DNA from: Nakataea oryzae
Taxonomy: Eukaryota; Ascomycota; Sordariomycetes; Magnaporthales; Magnaporthaceae
Direction of reading: 5' to 3'
Assembly: GCA_003049435.1 (NCBI GenBank)
Contig: PYSQ01000079.1
Location: forward strand, 26,333-90,332
Length of the DNA stretch: 64,000 nucleotides
In this document: positions 21,110 through 30,294 of the stretch, in pieces
Layout of the letters: each line of letters opens with the position of its first letter
Position numbering within the stretch: the stretch's first letter is position 1
The notes under the pieces: generated by a model
What the model saw: the letters and a program-made list of their open reading frames with translations, nothing else
Databases searched by the model: none
What the model was told of the DNA's origin: nothing
Program-made: the position numbers and the translations under genes

Positions 21110-24100
21110 ATGACGTCTCCTTCCCCGGATGGCGCGAGGCGGAATGCCGCCATCGCCAAAATGAGGGGATTCGAAGCGCTCACACAGCAGACGCTTTCCA
21201 CGGGCCAAGTGCCTGCGGATCAAGAAATCGCACATCGTCTCCTCCTGGCCGAGCTCTATGTTCAGTCATTCCAAGAGCTTCAGAGCGAAGCGCTTCTTCA
21301 TTATGCAGCCCAGCATCTTGAGGTCATCCTCAGCAAAGCCCCTCGATCATCGCCCGACTACCCCAAGTATCTCGATCTACTGTGCCAGGCGCGCACCTCG
21401 CAGCATCTAGTCTCCTCTTCCTCGCATGCCTTGGATATGGCTGTCGACGCAGGGCGTGAGGCGCTCTCGCTGGCTGATGCTGGCGACCTCGTCAGTCGCG
21501 ATCTCGAGTTGCACCTATCACTCATCAACAACCTGGCCTTTGCCCTGTCGCGCCGGCATACGAAATCCAACAAGCTGGAAGATCTGGACGAGGCAATTAT
21601 GTACTCGAGAATGGTATACAACAGTACAGAAGGGGGCTCCAGGGCTAATTTCGTCAGCCTCAATAACCTCATTTCCCAGATTCGGAGGAGGATTGAGCAA
21701 GCCCACGACAGCGAGCTCGAATCGGAAGCGGAGGCGCTCTTGGGTCTGCTGATGGCAAGCACCACGCCGGGAACACCCGAGCATGCCATGGCTGTGGGCC
21801 AGCTCGGCTTCATAACGGCAAAGAAGGCCACATTGACTGGTTCGCGGGCAGACCTTGATGAGGCGTTCAGGCTGTGCAAGACGGCCTTCGAAACTCTACC
21901 CCCAAGCCATGAGGGCGGGTGTGATATATTGACCGTCATCGTCGATACTCTCCGGCAACGGCGGGCTATAGACCAAGATGATGCTCATCCACATCGGGGG
22001 GACGATGACCTCAAGCATTTGATCCACTACTCGGCTCTTTTGCTTGAAGCCCTGTCTGAAAGCAGCCCAGAACGGTGTACGCGAGTGTTGGAGTACGCTG
22101 GCTGGTGGCGTCAGTATGTCATGCCAAGGCCCTCTCTGGAGGACACAGACAAAGCAATATCCTCCCTATGGAGGCATCTCTCCACCATGCCTTTGACTAG
22201 TTGGGAGAGGGAGGATTGCCAGGTTACCATGTGTGACCTCCTAGCAAAGCGGTACAAGATGACAGAAAACCTTCACGATCTTCTCATGCTCATCAAGACC
22301 TACGAGGCCATACTATCTGAGCGAGATGCCACGCCTGCGAGGGTGGGCCCTTCCAAGCTTCCCGCTTCACCTGAGCGGACGTGGCGGCTCAAGGTTCGCC
22401 TTGCCGCTGTCACAAAATCTCCCGCCGACAACGCGATGAGCCAGCTGGCGAGTCGGGAGCTGGCCAGCATCTTCGCTTCCGCATGGAATCTTGAGAGGCC
22501 CGCAGTTCTAGTTCTGGAAGATGTCGCCAAAAATTGCAGTCCTCGGCTCCAGGTTATTGCAGACGCCATCAAGGAATCCGAAACACTCTCCGAGCCAGAA
22601 ATCTCGCGCCGTGTCGAGGCGTTGCTGCTGCTCGACGAAAAAGATAAAGCGACAAAGACAAGTTGCTTGGACAAGCAGGCAATACGCAAAGCAGGCAGTT
22701 CCAAGCACACGGCTTTTGGCAATCGCACGCTGGCACCTGACGAGGAGACAGGAAGCATTGTGTGGGAGTTTAGCGGACAAGCAATCACTGCGATGCTCGG
22801 ATACGGGCCAGACGAGCCCAAGAGTCTGCCGATGGAGCAGTTCATCATCCGAGAGAAAAGACTGGAGCGGCACGCTGTTGAAGAGGCTCGGTCTGCAGGC
22901 AGACGACCGAACCTAGCCCTCTGCCGCATGTGCAGAGATATCGCAAGACCCCTACGGCTAAATTCCTCGAATGGCAAATGCACCCTGACAGACGAGAACA
23001 TCTGGCTGCCTTTTGGAAACTTCTTCCAGCTCTCGTGCAGAACGCACTGCGTCTTTTGCCGTCTGGTGCTTTCGGCTATCACGACGGAGGCCGGAGAGCT
23101 GCATCCGAGCCTAGCAGCCATCGACAAGGAAGTCCAAGGGACGAAGTTCGACGTGGCAATTTCTCCCAGCGGCGACGCGATGTTGGAGATCAAGTACGGC
23201 CTGAAGCACGTTGGCACAGTGAGGCTCGCAGCCCCCGACAACTACGAATCGACGATCAGGCAATGGTGGGAGTGCACCACTGGAGATTCGCTCCAAGCAG
23301 ACGTCGCACTATCCTTTGAGCACATTGTCGCACGCAAAAGCCAGCAAGCAAGCCCTTCACTGCTGAAATCCTGGCTAGAAGATTGCAGCACGAACCACAG
23401 CTCGCCCTGCCAGGATAACAAGTCGGTTGTTTCCTCAAACGACGAAATGCCAATGGTGTTTATCGACGTCACCGACGATTGTTTAGTCGCATCTACTTCG
23501 AGACAGAGGTATTTTGCCCTGAGCTACGTTTGGGGCAGTGTGGATATGTGCAATACGGTCAAGGACAACTTCGAGCTTCGTCAGAGCTATAAATCTCTGT
23601 CGGACGTGCCGTTCCCAAAAACCATCAAGGACGCAATCAGTTTCGTCAAATCGCTAGGCGAACGGTATCTGTGGGTCGACGCGATCTGTATGGTGCAGGA
23701 TGACAAGGAGTGGATGGACAGAAACATCCCAAAGATGAACATTGTCTACGGACAAGCGTTTGCGACAATCGTCGCGCTTCATGGCGACAACGCCAATGCC
23801 GGTCTGCCGGGCGTGTCACCTGGAACAAGGCGTCCACAACGAATCGAGCGGTTGCACGTCTCCAAAGGATCTCCTGAGCTGGACTACGATCCCGATAAAG
23901 ACAACGGCAAGTCTGATACTCTGTGCCTTACAGTCACACCCCGCCCATTGGATCTGCAGCTCGACCTTACCAGGTGGAAGACCAGGGGCTGGATCTTCCA
24001 GGAGCATCTGCTGTCTCGACGCTGCCTCTTCTTCGCGCGTGATGCAGTATACTTCCAGTGTGCCCGTCATACGCTCTGCGAATTTGGCAACGATGCCCAC

Positions 24101-25375
24101 ACCGGACCTATTGCGCCCAAGAGCTCGTCCAAGGGGAAAGAAAAGCACCTCACAGCGGCCGGGCGAGAGAACGCGCTGGACCTTCTTCCCAGCCTCCAAG
24201 ACACCCCATCCGAGGAGCAACTCGACAAAATGTTCAGGGTTTACATGTCACTGGTCCAGACTTACACCCGCCGCGAGTTTTCGTTCAAGTCCGACATCAT
24301 CAACGGCTTCGCCGGCGTCTTCTCCGTCCTCGAGAGGCACTTTGCCAGCGAATCCCACTCGGGCCTCCCCGCGGCCGTCCTCGCCCACGCCCTGCTGTGG
24401 ACGCCTGCGGGGCGGATACCTCGCCGTGGGATGAGGCTGCCCACCATCGATAATCTCAACATGGGAGCGCCACTCGCGCAGTTCCCGAGCTGGTCGTGGG
24501 CGGGGTGGGATGGCCCGGTGGAGTACCGTCTGTTCGTGGAGAAAAGCAGGGACCTGCCACTCCCGACGCCTTTGTGGTCAGACTACGGAGTGGGCGTGGA
24601 TTCTCGTCATGTCGATGAAGATGCGCCCAAAGAAGAGCCAGCTGCCCGTGCGACCGAGGAAGATCATCCGAGCCCAAAAGCCCAGTTGGGTTTTGGCGAG
24701 CCAAGCTCTGGCGGATCCGTTTCCAAGCACAGCCCCGTGGCTTGCAGTCGCGCACCTCCAGCAGCGGAGGAGCCCGAAGATCCGAGCACACGGCTACAGG
24801 ACTCCAAGATTGTAGGCGACCCCTCCCGAGGCTCAAGCTGGGTCGTCGGCCTCCCAGGGTCGGGGCTCTCGGGCACCTGGGACAAGCCCCCAGACGTCAA
24901 CATGCTCAGGTTCGCCGCCCCCGTAACCACCCTTTCTTCGTTCTCGGTATCCCCGGAGAAGGAATACCTGGTCCGGTCGCGCCAAACCCACGTCCAAGGC
25001 AGCCAGGCCGTCCGCCGGATCCACGACCGTCGAGGCCACCAGTGCGGGCTGTGGTGGGAGCAGGCGGGCTACGGATGGGTCGGGCTGTCGATGGACGGGG
25101 AGGCCGAGGGCAGGCTCTACATGGCCGGCATATCGGCTCATCCCAACGCGCAACGGCGCCGCTGCGGACCCTCACGCGTCGAGGGCGATATCCATCTCTT
25201 TGACGGCGACGCGTTCCCCAGTGTTGGTCCTGGGAGCGGTGTGGTAAATATCCTGGTAGTGGACGGGGCCGACGAGGACGGCACCATCGCAGGATATCGA
25301 GTGACGGTGGCTGTGATGCACCAGAAGGCGTGGGAACAGGCAAACCCCACGGAGATGCGGTTGTGCCTCGCTTGA
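21110..25375 (+). CDS. Large HET-domain protein with TPR-like N-terminus and Cys cluster
   Basis: HET domains trigger heterokaryon incompatibility or other regulated cell death in filamentous ascomycetes. A single uninterrupted frame of 1,421 residues; ATG at 21110 is the first ATG (an upstream TTG is not used). Residues 1 to about 420 are helical repeats resembling TPRs (LLLAELYVQSFQELQSEALLHYA, then SRADLDEAFRLCKTAFE). CRMC (605-608) and C-x(3)-C-x-x-C (643-650) form a possible zinc site ahead of the HET domain. The HET domain starts at YFALSYVWG (801), continues with YLWVDAICMVQDD and IVALHGDNANAGLPG, and is followed by RGWIFQEHLLSRRCLFF. The C-terminus (about 1160-1280) is charged and disordered. 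The role as sensor or effector is inferred. No partner gene is evident next to it. Confidence 0.93.
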   Translation: MTSPSPDGARRNAAIAKMRGFEALTQQTLSTGQVPADQEIAHRLLLAELYVQSFQELQSEALLHYAAQHLEVILSKAPRSSPDYPKYLDLLCQARTSQHLVSSSSHALDMAVDAGREALSLADAGDLVSRDLELHLSLINNLAFALSRRHTKSNKLEDLDEAIMYSRMVYNSTEGGSRANFVSLNNLISQIRRRIEQAHDSELESEAEALLGLLMASTTPGTPEHAMAVGQLGFITAKKATLTGSRADLDEAFRLCKTAFETLPPSHEGGCDILTVIVDTLRQRRAIDQDDAHPHRGDDDLKHLIHYSALLLEALSESSPERCTRVLEYAGWWRQYVMPRPSLEDTDKAISSLWRHLSTMPLTSWEREDCQVTMCDLLAKRYKMTENLHDLLMLIKTYEAILSERDATPARVGPSKLPASPERTWRLKVRLAAVTKSPADNAMSQLASRELASIFASAWNLERPAVLVLEDVAKNCSPRLQVIADAIKESETLSEPEISRRVEALLLLDEKDKATKTSCLDKQAIRKAGSSKHTAFGNRTLAPDEETGSIVWEFSGQAITAMLGYGPDEPKSLPMEQFIIREKRLERHAVEEARSAGRRPNLALCRMCRDIARPLRLNSSNGKCTLTDENIWLPFGNFFQLSCRTHCVFCRLVLSAITTEAGELHPSLAAIDKEVQGTKFDVAISPSGDAMLEIKYGLKHVGTVRLAAPDNYESTIRQWWECTTGDSLQADVALSFEHIVARKSQQASPSLLKSWLEDCSTNHSSPCQDNKSVVSSNDEMPMVFIDVTDDCLVASTSRQRYFALSYVWGSVDMCNTVKDNFELRQSYKSLSDVPFPKTIKDAISFVKSLGERYLWVDAICMVQDDKEWMDRNIPKMNIVYGQAFATIVALHGDNANAGLPGVSPGTRRPQRIERLHVSKGSPELDYDPDKDNGKSDTLCLTVTPRPLDLQLDLTRWKTRGWIFQEHLLSRRCLFFARDAVYFQCARHTLCEFGNDAHTGPIAPKSSSKGKEKHLTAAGRENALDLLPSLQDTPSEEQLDKMFRVYMSLVQTYTRREFSFKSDIINGFAGVFSVLERHFASESHSGLPAAVLAHALLWTPAGRIPRRGMRLPTIDNLNMGAPLAQFPSWSWAGWDGPVEYRLFVEKSRDLPLPTPLWSDYGVGVDSRHVDEDAPKEEPAARATEEDHPSPKAQLGFGEPSSGGSVSKHSPVACSRAPPAAEEPEDPSTRLQDSKIVGDPSRGSSWVVGLPGSGLSGTWDKPPDVNMLRFAAPVTTLSSFSVSPEKEYLVRSRQTHVQGSQAVRRIHDRRGHQCGLWWEQAGYGWVGLSMDGEAEGRLYMAGISAHPNAQRRRCGPSRVEGDIHLFDGDAFPSVGPGSGVVNILVVDGADEDGTIAGYRVTVAVMHQKAWEQANPTEMRLCLA

Positions 25376-25675
25376 GTCGAGATACGCAGCTCACGAGGAG
25401 CTGCGCGCGCAGCGTGGGCGGAAAAAGAAATGCGGCCAGGGCCTGTGCAGCGTGCCCGGTTTCTTTTGTCCAAGGTCGCTCTCGGTCCAGCCCGCCGAGG
25501 GTAACTCGTCGCATATGTACAGAAGCTGGCTGTAGAGGTACCTGCCCTGATTGTCGGGTCTGCCAGGCGTGCATTTCCGCAAATTCGGCCTTGCATGGTC
25601 GTTGCATTAGCCGTTTTCCTCACATTTATACGATTTTCTGTGGAATTATATACCCCACGACGAGGCATTACTGTC

Positions 25676-25794
25676 ACATACGACCATACCCACTGGAATA
25701 TACGGGATCCCGTCCGCTCTCCCCTAGTCAAACCAGTGAGGGCCGAACTAGTACTCAGGTGGGTGACCACTGGGGAATCCTCGGTGTTGTATGT
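25676..25794 (+). rRNA. 5S ribosomal RNA
   Basis: 119 nt starting ACATACGACCATACCCACTGG and ending GGTGTTGTATGT, so both ends form helix I. The near-invariant fungal segment GGGATCCCGTCCGCTCTCCC and the internal control region GGTGGGTGACCACTGGGGAATCC are present. A T9 terminator follows. Dispersed single 5S genes are usual in filamentous ascomycetes. Two or three positions differ from the common ascomycete form. Confidence 0.92.
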
Positions 25795-25802
25795 TTTTTT
25801 TT
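25794..25802 (+). terminator. RNA polymerase III terminator of the 5S gene
   Basis: Run of nine T immediately at the 3' end of the 5S rRNA gene. Confidence 0.8.
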
Positions 25803-26339
25803 CGTTAACACATTCCGGGTGGAGTTTCTGTCTGTGCACGAGCTTGTAGGCATATCGGATTCCCTTCCCTAGCTGTAGGCCTGCCCACCATTCCAGATGG
25901 CGCAAGCCGCTTTCCAGAGACTTCTGTGGATGATGCTGCAGTTTCTACATTTCCACCCAGAATTATCAAGTAAACCTCCTTCTACATCCACCAAGCTTCA
26001 TAAGGCACTCGGAATATTTTATCCCATTAGACGGAATTGGCCGATCGACCTACTTTAGGCACAAAGGTCAAATCGCCTACAAGGTGCAGCAGGAGTTTTT
26101 CAAGACGGAAGACATACAAGCTGGGCGGCGAACAAAACCGATGGCCGTAGGCTTTGCCAGAAGGAGAACGAAGCCCAGGAGAACAAAATTAATTAGAGAC
26201 CTTTTAGCTTTTTAGGATTAGATGTATAATTTCCCCCCAGTTCCCCTTGCATTTGGCAGATGAAGCGCCCTGCTGCTGCTGCAGACGACCCGAGAATCGG
26301 AAAGAAAAACAAAGGCGCCTGCCCCGGGCTTCGCCTCCC

Positions 26340-27366
26340 TCAGCATGGCGCCGTGGCCAAGGTGGTGGCAGTCACCGTGGTCATCGGGTACACCACGGAC
26401 GTAGCCGTGGCCCCAGTCACGGTCGTCGTGGCGCCCGTGATGCCGGCGCACGAGCACGCCGACGAGTACTCCTGGTCGTTCGCGCACAGCCCGTCGAGGT
26501 ACGGCGCGCGATGGTGGCCCGGCGGGCCGAGCACCGTGGTCATGGAGGGCGTGGCTGTCGCGGCCGTGGAGGGTGTGGCCGTGATCGTGGTTCTCGAGGT
26601 CGTGCCTTGAAACGGTACGCAAAAGGTGCAGGTCTGGCGCTTGGAGATCACGTTTTCCTTGTCGTCGGTTTTGGTGTTGCGGCGCTTGTCCATTATCACC
26701 CCGGGGGCAAACGTCGATGGCTGCTGCGCCGTCGGGGTGGAGGTGATGTAGTACCAGACGCTGTGCGTGCCCAGGACGGGTGTGAACTGTCCCTGCTGCT
26801 GCTGTAGCACCTGTTTGTAGTATTCGTTAGGGTCATAGTCATAGCTATCGTCGTGGTTGATCACGGGCTGTGCGTATGTTTCCTTCTGTTATTGGGTCTG
26901 CAGTCGCGTCTGGAAAACGGTGAAGCTCGGGCTCATGCTGACCGTCTGTGTTCCTGGACTGGGACCCGTCGCCTGACCCGGACCACCGGTCGGGGTTGAG
27001 CTGGTGTAGACAACCTCGGTGCTGGTCACGGTCACGGTAGTCGCTGCACATGTCGACTTGACAATGCTGTTGAGGGAGAAGAGTTCGCTTTGTCAGCATG
27101 CCCCTGTCAAGAGGTGTGGGGGTTGACGACTGCGAGATGGTGGTTCAGGGGTAATGGAGAATGCCAGCCTACACGGGGTTTATAATGACCGTGGCCGTCA
27201 TGAAGGCGCTGCAGTCGGCCGTACGCCGCGCCTGGTCGGCAAGATTGACGTATCTCGCCTGCACGGCGCGGTTGCAGTTGTCCTGGTCGCAGCCGGGACC
27301 CTGCGTCACTTGGCCATAGGCCAGGCCGCCGACGACGGGCAAAACAGCCACGATATTGAAATGCAT
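26340..27366 (-). CDS. Thr-rich secreted protein of unknown function (model tentative)
   Basis: ATG at 27366 gives the signal peptide MHFNIVAVLPVVGGLAYG, then a CDQDNCNRAVQAR and ADCSAF cysteine pattern common in secreted fungal proteins with Thr/Val-rich tails. My model uses exons 27175-27366, 26943-27056 and 26340-26885 (283 residues). It contains CAATTVTVTSTEVVYTSS, an acidic DDSYDYDPNEYY stretch, KRQTCTFC (Kex2-like KR), a GLCANDQEYSSACSCAG cysteine motif, and a T/V/A-rich end. The first junction uses an AAG acceptor because the better CAG acceptor gives a wrong-looking frame. The second, 57-nt intron removes an in-frame TAA at 26889-26891; if it is not an intron, the protein stops after about 119 residues. 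It may be a wall-associated glycoprotein. Confidence 0.55.
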
Positions 27367-28084
27367 CCTAGGGTCGGGCTGTTCCACGGATGGTCAGAGG
27401 GAATGGGCGTAGGAAGAGCAAGACGACCCAGCGTCGGGCGTGTCGAGACGATGGCCGTAAAAACGAACGATGGCTCACCCCAGCGCACCCTGCACCTTGA
27501 ATTGCAGCAGAATGGTGCAAAAAAGCAGCAGGGAGAGAGAAGGCACGAAACATGAACAAGGAGAGAAGAGTTGCCCTGGATCCATTTCTGCTAACACAAA
27601 AGAGCCGCAAAGCATCAACTTGGATGGTTTGCAATTATGCTCCAGAGGGGCAAATACAACGCTGTAATGGATTTAGCATGCTGTGACGCCAACGCCCGAG
27701 GCGGTCTGCTTCCATGACATCTGTGGAGCGAGGAAAACGTGGATGGCAGTGGACTAAATGGGTCGACATGGGACTCACGAAGCTTTGTTGTGCTAACTTT
27801 GGAAGCCACCGCGACGACATCCCTCGTGGCGTACGTTGAAGAAACCCAAAGGACGGGCTCGGTCATATCTAGAAACCGGTCAATTTGGATACCCGAGGCC
27901 GTTGGTGCCCGATAGCCCCGATAGCCCCGACAGATCTCGACGCATGGAAGCGCGCGTCTTGACTCGGCGGTCTCACCGTCTAGTGTAAGGTCTAGTGCAA
28001 CGCCGGCGCGGCTGCTGAACAACCATCAAACACGGACGGAAAGCCTCGACTCTAGCAAACAAAAACACACACACACACACAACA
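27367..28084. other. Divergent promoter spacer
   Basis: 718 bp between the Thr-rich protein gene (minus) and the FAD monooxygenase (plus). An AC dinucleotide run directly precedes the monooxygenase ATG. Confidence 0.5.
28066..28081. repeat. AC dinucleotide run in a 5' leader
   Basis: About seven to eight AC units ending 4 nt before the ATG at 28085, inside the presumed 5' UTR. Confidence 0.8.
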
Positions 28085-29422
28085 ATGCCGCCGTTCAGAG
28101 CCCTCGTCGTCGGCGGCGGCATCGCCGGGCCGGCCTTTGCCCACTGGCTCTCGCGGGTGGCCGACGGCGCGGCGCACGTCACGCTGATTGAGCGCTCGCC
28201 GGCGATGCGCGCGTCGGGCCAGCAGGTCGACGTGCGCGGCCCGGGCGTCGAGATGCTGGCGAGGATGGGCATCGAGCCCGCGGTGCGCGCCCGGCGCGTG
28301 CGCGAGCCGGGGGTGCAGCTCGTCGACGTCAACGGCCGCGTGAGGGCCCTGTTCCCCGCCGTCGAGAGCGGCACGGGCAGGCAGAGCTTCAGCTCCGAGT
28401 ACGAGATCATGCGCGGGGCCATGGTCGAGATCCTGTACGACCTGACGAGGGGCCGGCCCAACGTGCGGCACGTCTTTGGCACGACCGTTGCGGGGCTGGA
28501 GCAGGACGAGGAGGCGGGAAAGGTCAACGTGCGCTTCAAGAGCGGCGACGGTGCGGGCGGGGTCGGAGGGTCGGAGGAGGCCTTCGACCTCGTCGTCGGC
28601 GCCGACGGCACGGGGTCGCACACGCGCCGCATGATGCTGGGGCCCGGGGCGCCGGACCCGCGCCACCGCAAGGGCGGCTACCTCGCCTTCTTCAGCGCGC
28701 CCGCGGAGCCCGACGACCCGCGCGAGTTCACCGTCTGCACGCTGCCGGGCCGCGTCCCGCGCGTGATCGCGATGCGCAAGGACGCGCCCGAGCTCGCGCG
28801 CGTGTACATGACGCTGAGCGAGGCCGACGCAGCCGTCGACGCGGCCTACGCGTCGGGCGACCGCACGGCGCTCAAGGCGGCGCTCGCGGATCTCTTCGAC
28901 GAGGGCGGCGGGCACTGGAAGTGCGCCCGCTTCACCGAGGCCCTGCGCCGCGCGCCCGAGGCCGACGACCTGTACTGCACGCCGGTCGAGGAGGTGCGCC
29001 TCCCGCGCGGCGGCTGGTCGCGCGGGCGCGTGGTGCTGCTCGGAGACGCGGCGCACTCGGCGACGGCCGACGGGTACGGGACGTCCCACGCCCTGGTCGG
29101 CGCGTACGTGCTGGCCGGAGAGCTCGCGCGGCGCGTGCTCGCCAGGCCGGGCCCGACGACGGCGGCGGCGCAGGGGGCGGCCATAGCGCAGGCCGCGAGG
29201 GCCTACGAGGAGGCCTGGCGGCCCATCGCGACGGCGACGCACGGCGACAGGTCGTGGTTCGATGCCGCGACGAGCCCCAGGTCGAAGCTGGGCATCTCCC
29301 TCTTCCACGCCGCGGCCGCGACGGCGGCGTTTTTGAGGGTCGACAGGATGGCTGGGCTGACGTCGGCTACCTCAAAGTGGCAGCTTCCGAAATACCCAGA
29401 GCTCGAGTCAGGAGTCGAATGA
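28085..29422 (+). CDS. FAD-dependent monooxygenase (PHBH / TetX-like group)
   Basis: Flavoprotein monooxygenase that hydroxylates aromatic or polyketide-type substrates with NAD(P)H and O2. Single exon, 445 residues. The Rossmann motif VVGGGIAGPAFAHWL (residues 8-22) binds the ADP of FAD, with IERSPAMRASGQQVDVRG following. FDLVVGADGTGSHTR is the DG motif. RVVLLGDAAHSATADGYGTSHAL is the GD motif contacting the FAD ribityl chain, and GAYVLAGEL continues the family pattern. The usual DAAH(A/C)PSP loop reads DAAHSATAD, so the flavin loop is slightly changed. No signal peptide. The C-terminal KWQLPKYPEL is ordinary. No clustered biosynthetic backbone gene is nearby, so its substrate stays open. 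Confidence 0.93.
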   Translation: MPPFRALVVGGGIAGPAFAHWLSRVADGAAHVTLIERSPAMRASGQQVDVRGPGVEMLARMGIEPAVRARRVREPGVQLVDVNGRVRALFPAVESGTGRQSFSSEYEIMRGAMVEILYDLTRGRPNVRHVFGTTVAGLEQDEEAGKVNVRFKSGDGAGGVGGSEEAFDLVVGADGTGSHTRRMMLGPGAPDPRHRKGGYLAFFSAPAEPDDPREFTVCTLPGRVPRVIAMRKDAPELARVYMTLSEADAAVDAAYASGDRTALKAALADLFDEGGGHWKCARFTEALRRAPEADDLYCTPVEEVRLPRGGWSRGRVVLLGDAAHSATADGYGTSHALVGAYVLAGELARRVLARPGPTTAAAQGAAIAQAARAYEEAWRPIATATHGDRSWFDAATSPRSKLGISLFHAAAATAAFLRVDRMAGLTSATSKWQLPKYPELESGVE

Positions 29423-30294
29423 GGAGCCTGCTGGCTTGGGGCCGCATTGCGCCTGTCGCCCCCTTTTTTTGTTACTTTTGCAGCATCTCCACTCCTCCGA
29501 GGAGGTCATTGAAACCCATAAATGTGTAGATTCTTTTTTTTTCAGAGGCGATTTCTGGTCATTGAAACGCTGCCCCTCATTAACAGTACGATTTTTTTCG
29601 TGGCAGTTTAACCCAGCCGCGATTTTCTTGTCGTTGGGACGGCCTTTGCTCGTCCATGCAATGTCCCAATCGTGCCCGCTTGGCGGCGGACTCGTCGGTG
29701 AGGGTGCGAGCAGGATGCGAGGGCCGCGCCTTCACCTGCGAGCGAAGTCGGCGGCAGTGGACTGGGGCCTTCCCCCTTGCTCTTCAAAGCGCCAACGGCC
29801 GGAGAGCCACTCGGGGTTTATGGCGAATCGCGTGCGGGGAAGTCTCGACTGTTTCCCCGCGCATTCGGCGTCGCCATGTCGCTTTCGGTGGGGGTTGGGA
29901 TCTGATCGACGGTCAGATTGCAGGCCCAGCATCAGCAGGACAAATATGGGGGTCAGGATGGAGATCTGCCAGCACGGCGGCGAATCCCCTCGGCAGCTTC
30001 CTCTCCACACCTGCAGCCTTGGGGCCCGTTTCTCCATGCTGCGGTGCCAACTCGCTGCAACGTCGACGCGCTAGCGAGCGGGACTTGAAGCCTGCAGCAG
30101 CGGCCTTGTTCGGTCGCCTCGGTCAAGTCGCCGAAAGATGGGATGCTGCCCCCCACGCATGGCGCATTTAATTGCCAGCCGGCGCCCACGCGCTGCGAGG
30201 AGCTCGCTGCGACGTGCCCTTCTGCCCCTCATCGCCACCGACTCTGTGCGAGGCAGCCCGCAACCTCTCGCACCAGCCGCGCTCTCCAGCCACA
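29423..30294. other. Intergenic, nothing recognised
   Basis: 872 bp between the monooxygenase and the MFS permease, both on plus. It holds several T runs (29465, 29535, 29590). Possible 3' end signals; no gene. Confidence 0.5.

Larger units (their letters stand above)
25376..26339. other. Intergenic containing a 5S rRNA gene
   Basis: 964 bp between convergent genes. Apart from the 5S gene at 25676 nothing is recognised. The 25,950-26,220 part is comparatively AT-rich. Confidence 0.5.

Noticed and set aside
26889..26891. Programmed stop-codon readthrough as main explanation for the in-frame TAA
   Set aside because: The context (CAA-TAA-CAG) is only partly like known leaky contexts, and a 57-nt GT-AG segment explains it more simply.
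28052..29308. 418-codon minus-strand frame
   Set aside because: Antisense shadow of the FAD monooxygenase, Arg/Ala/Pro-rich with no family pattern.
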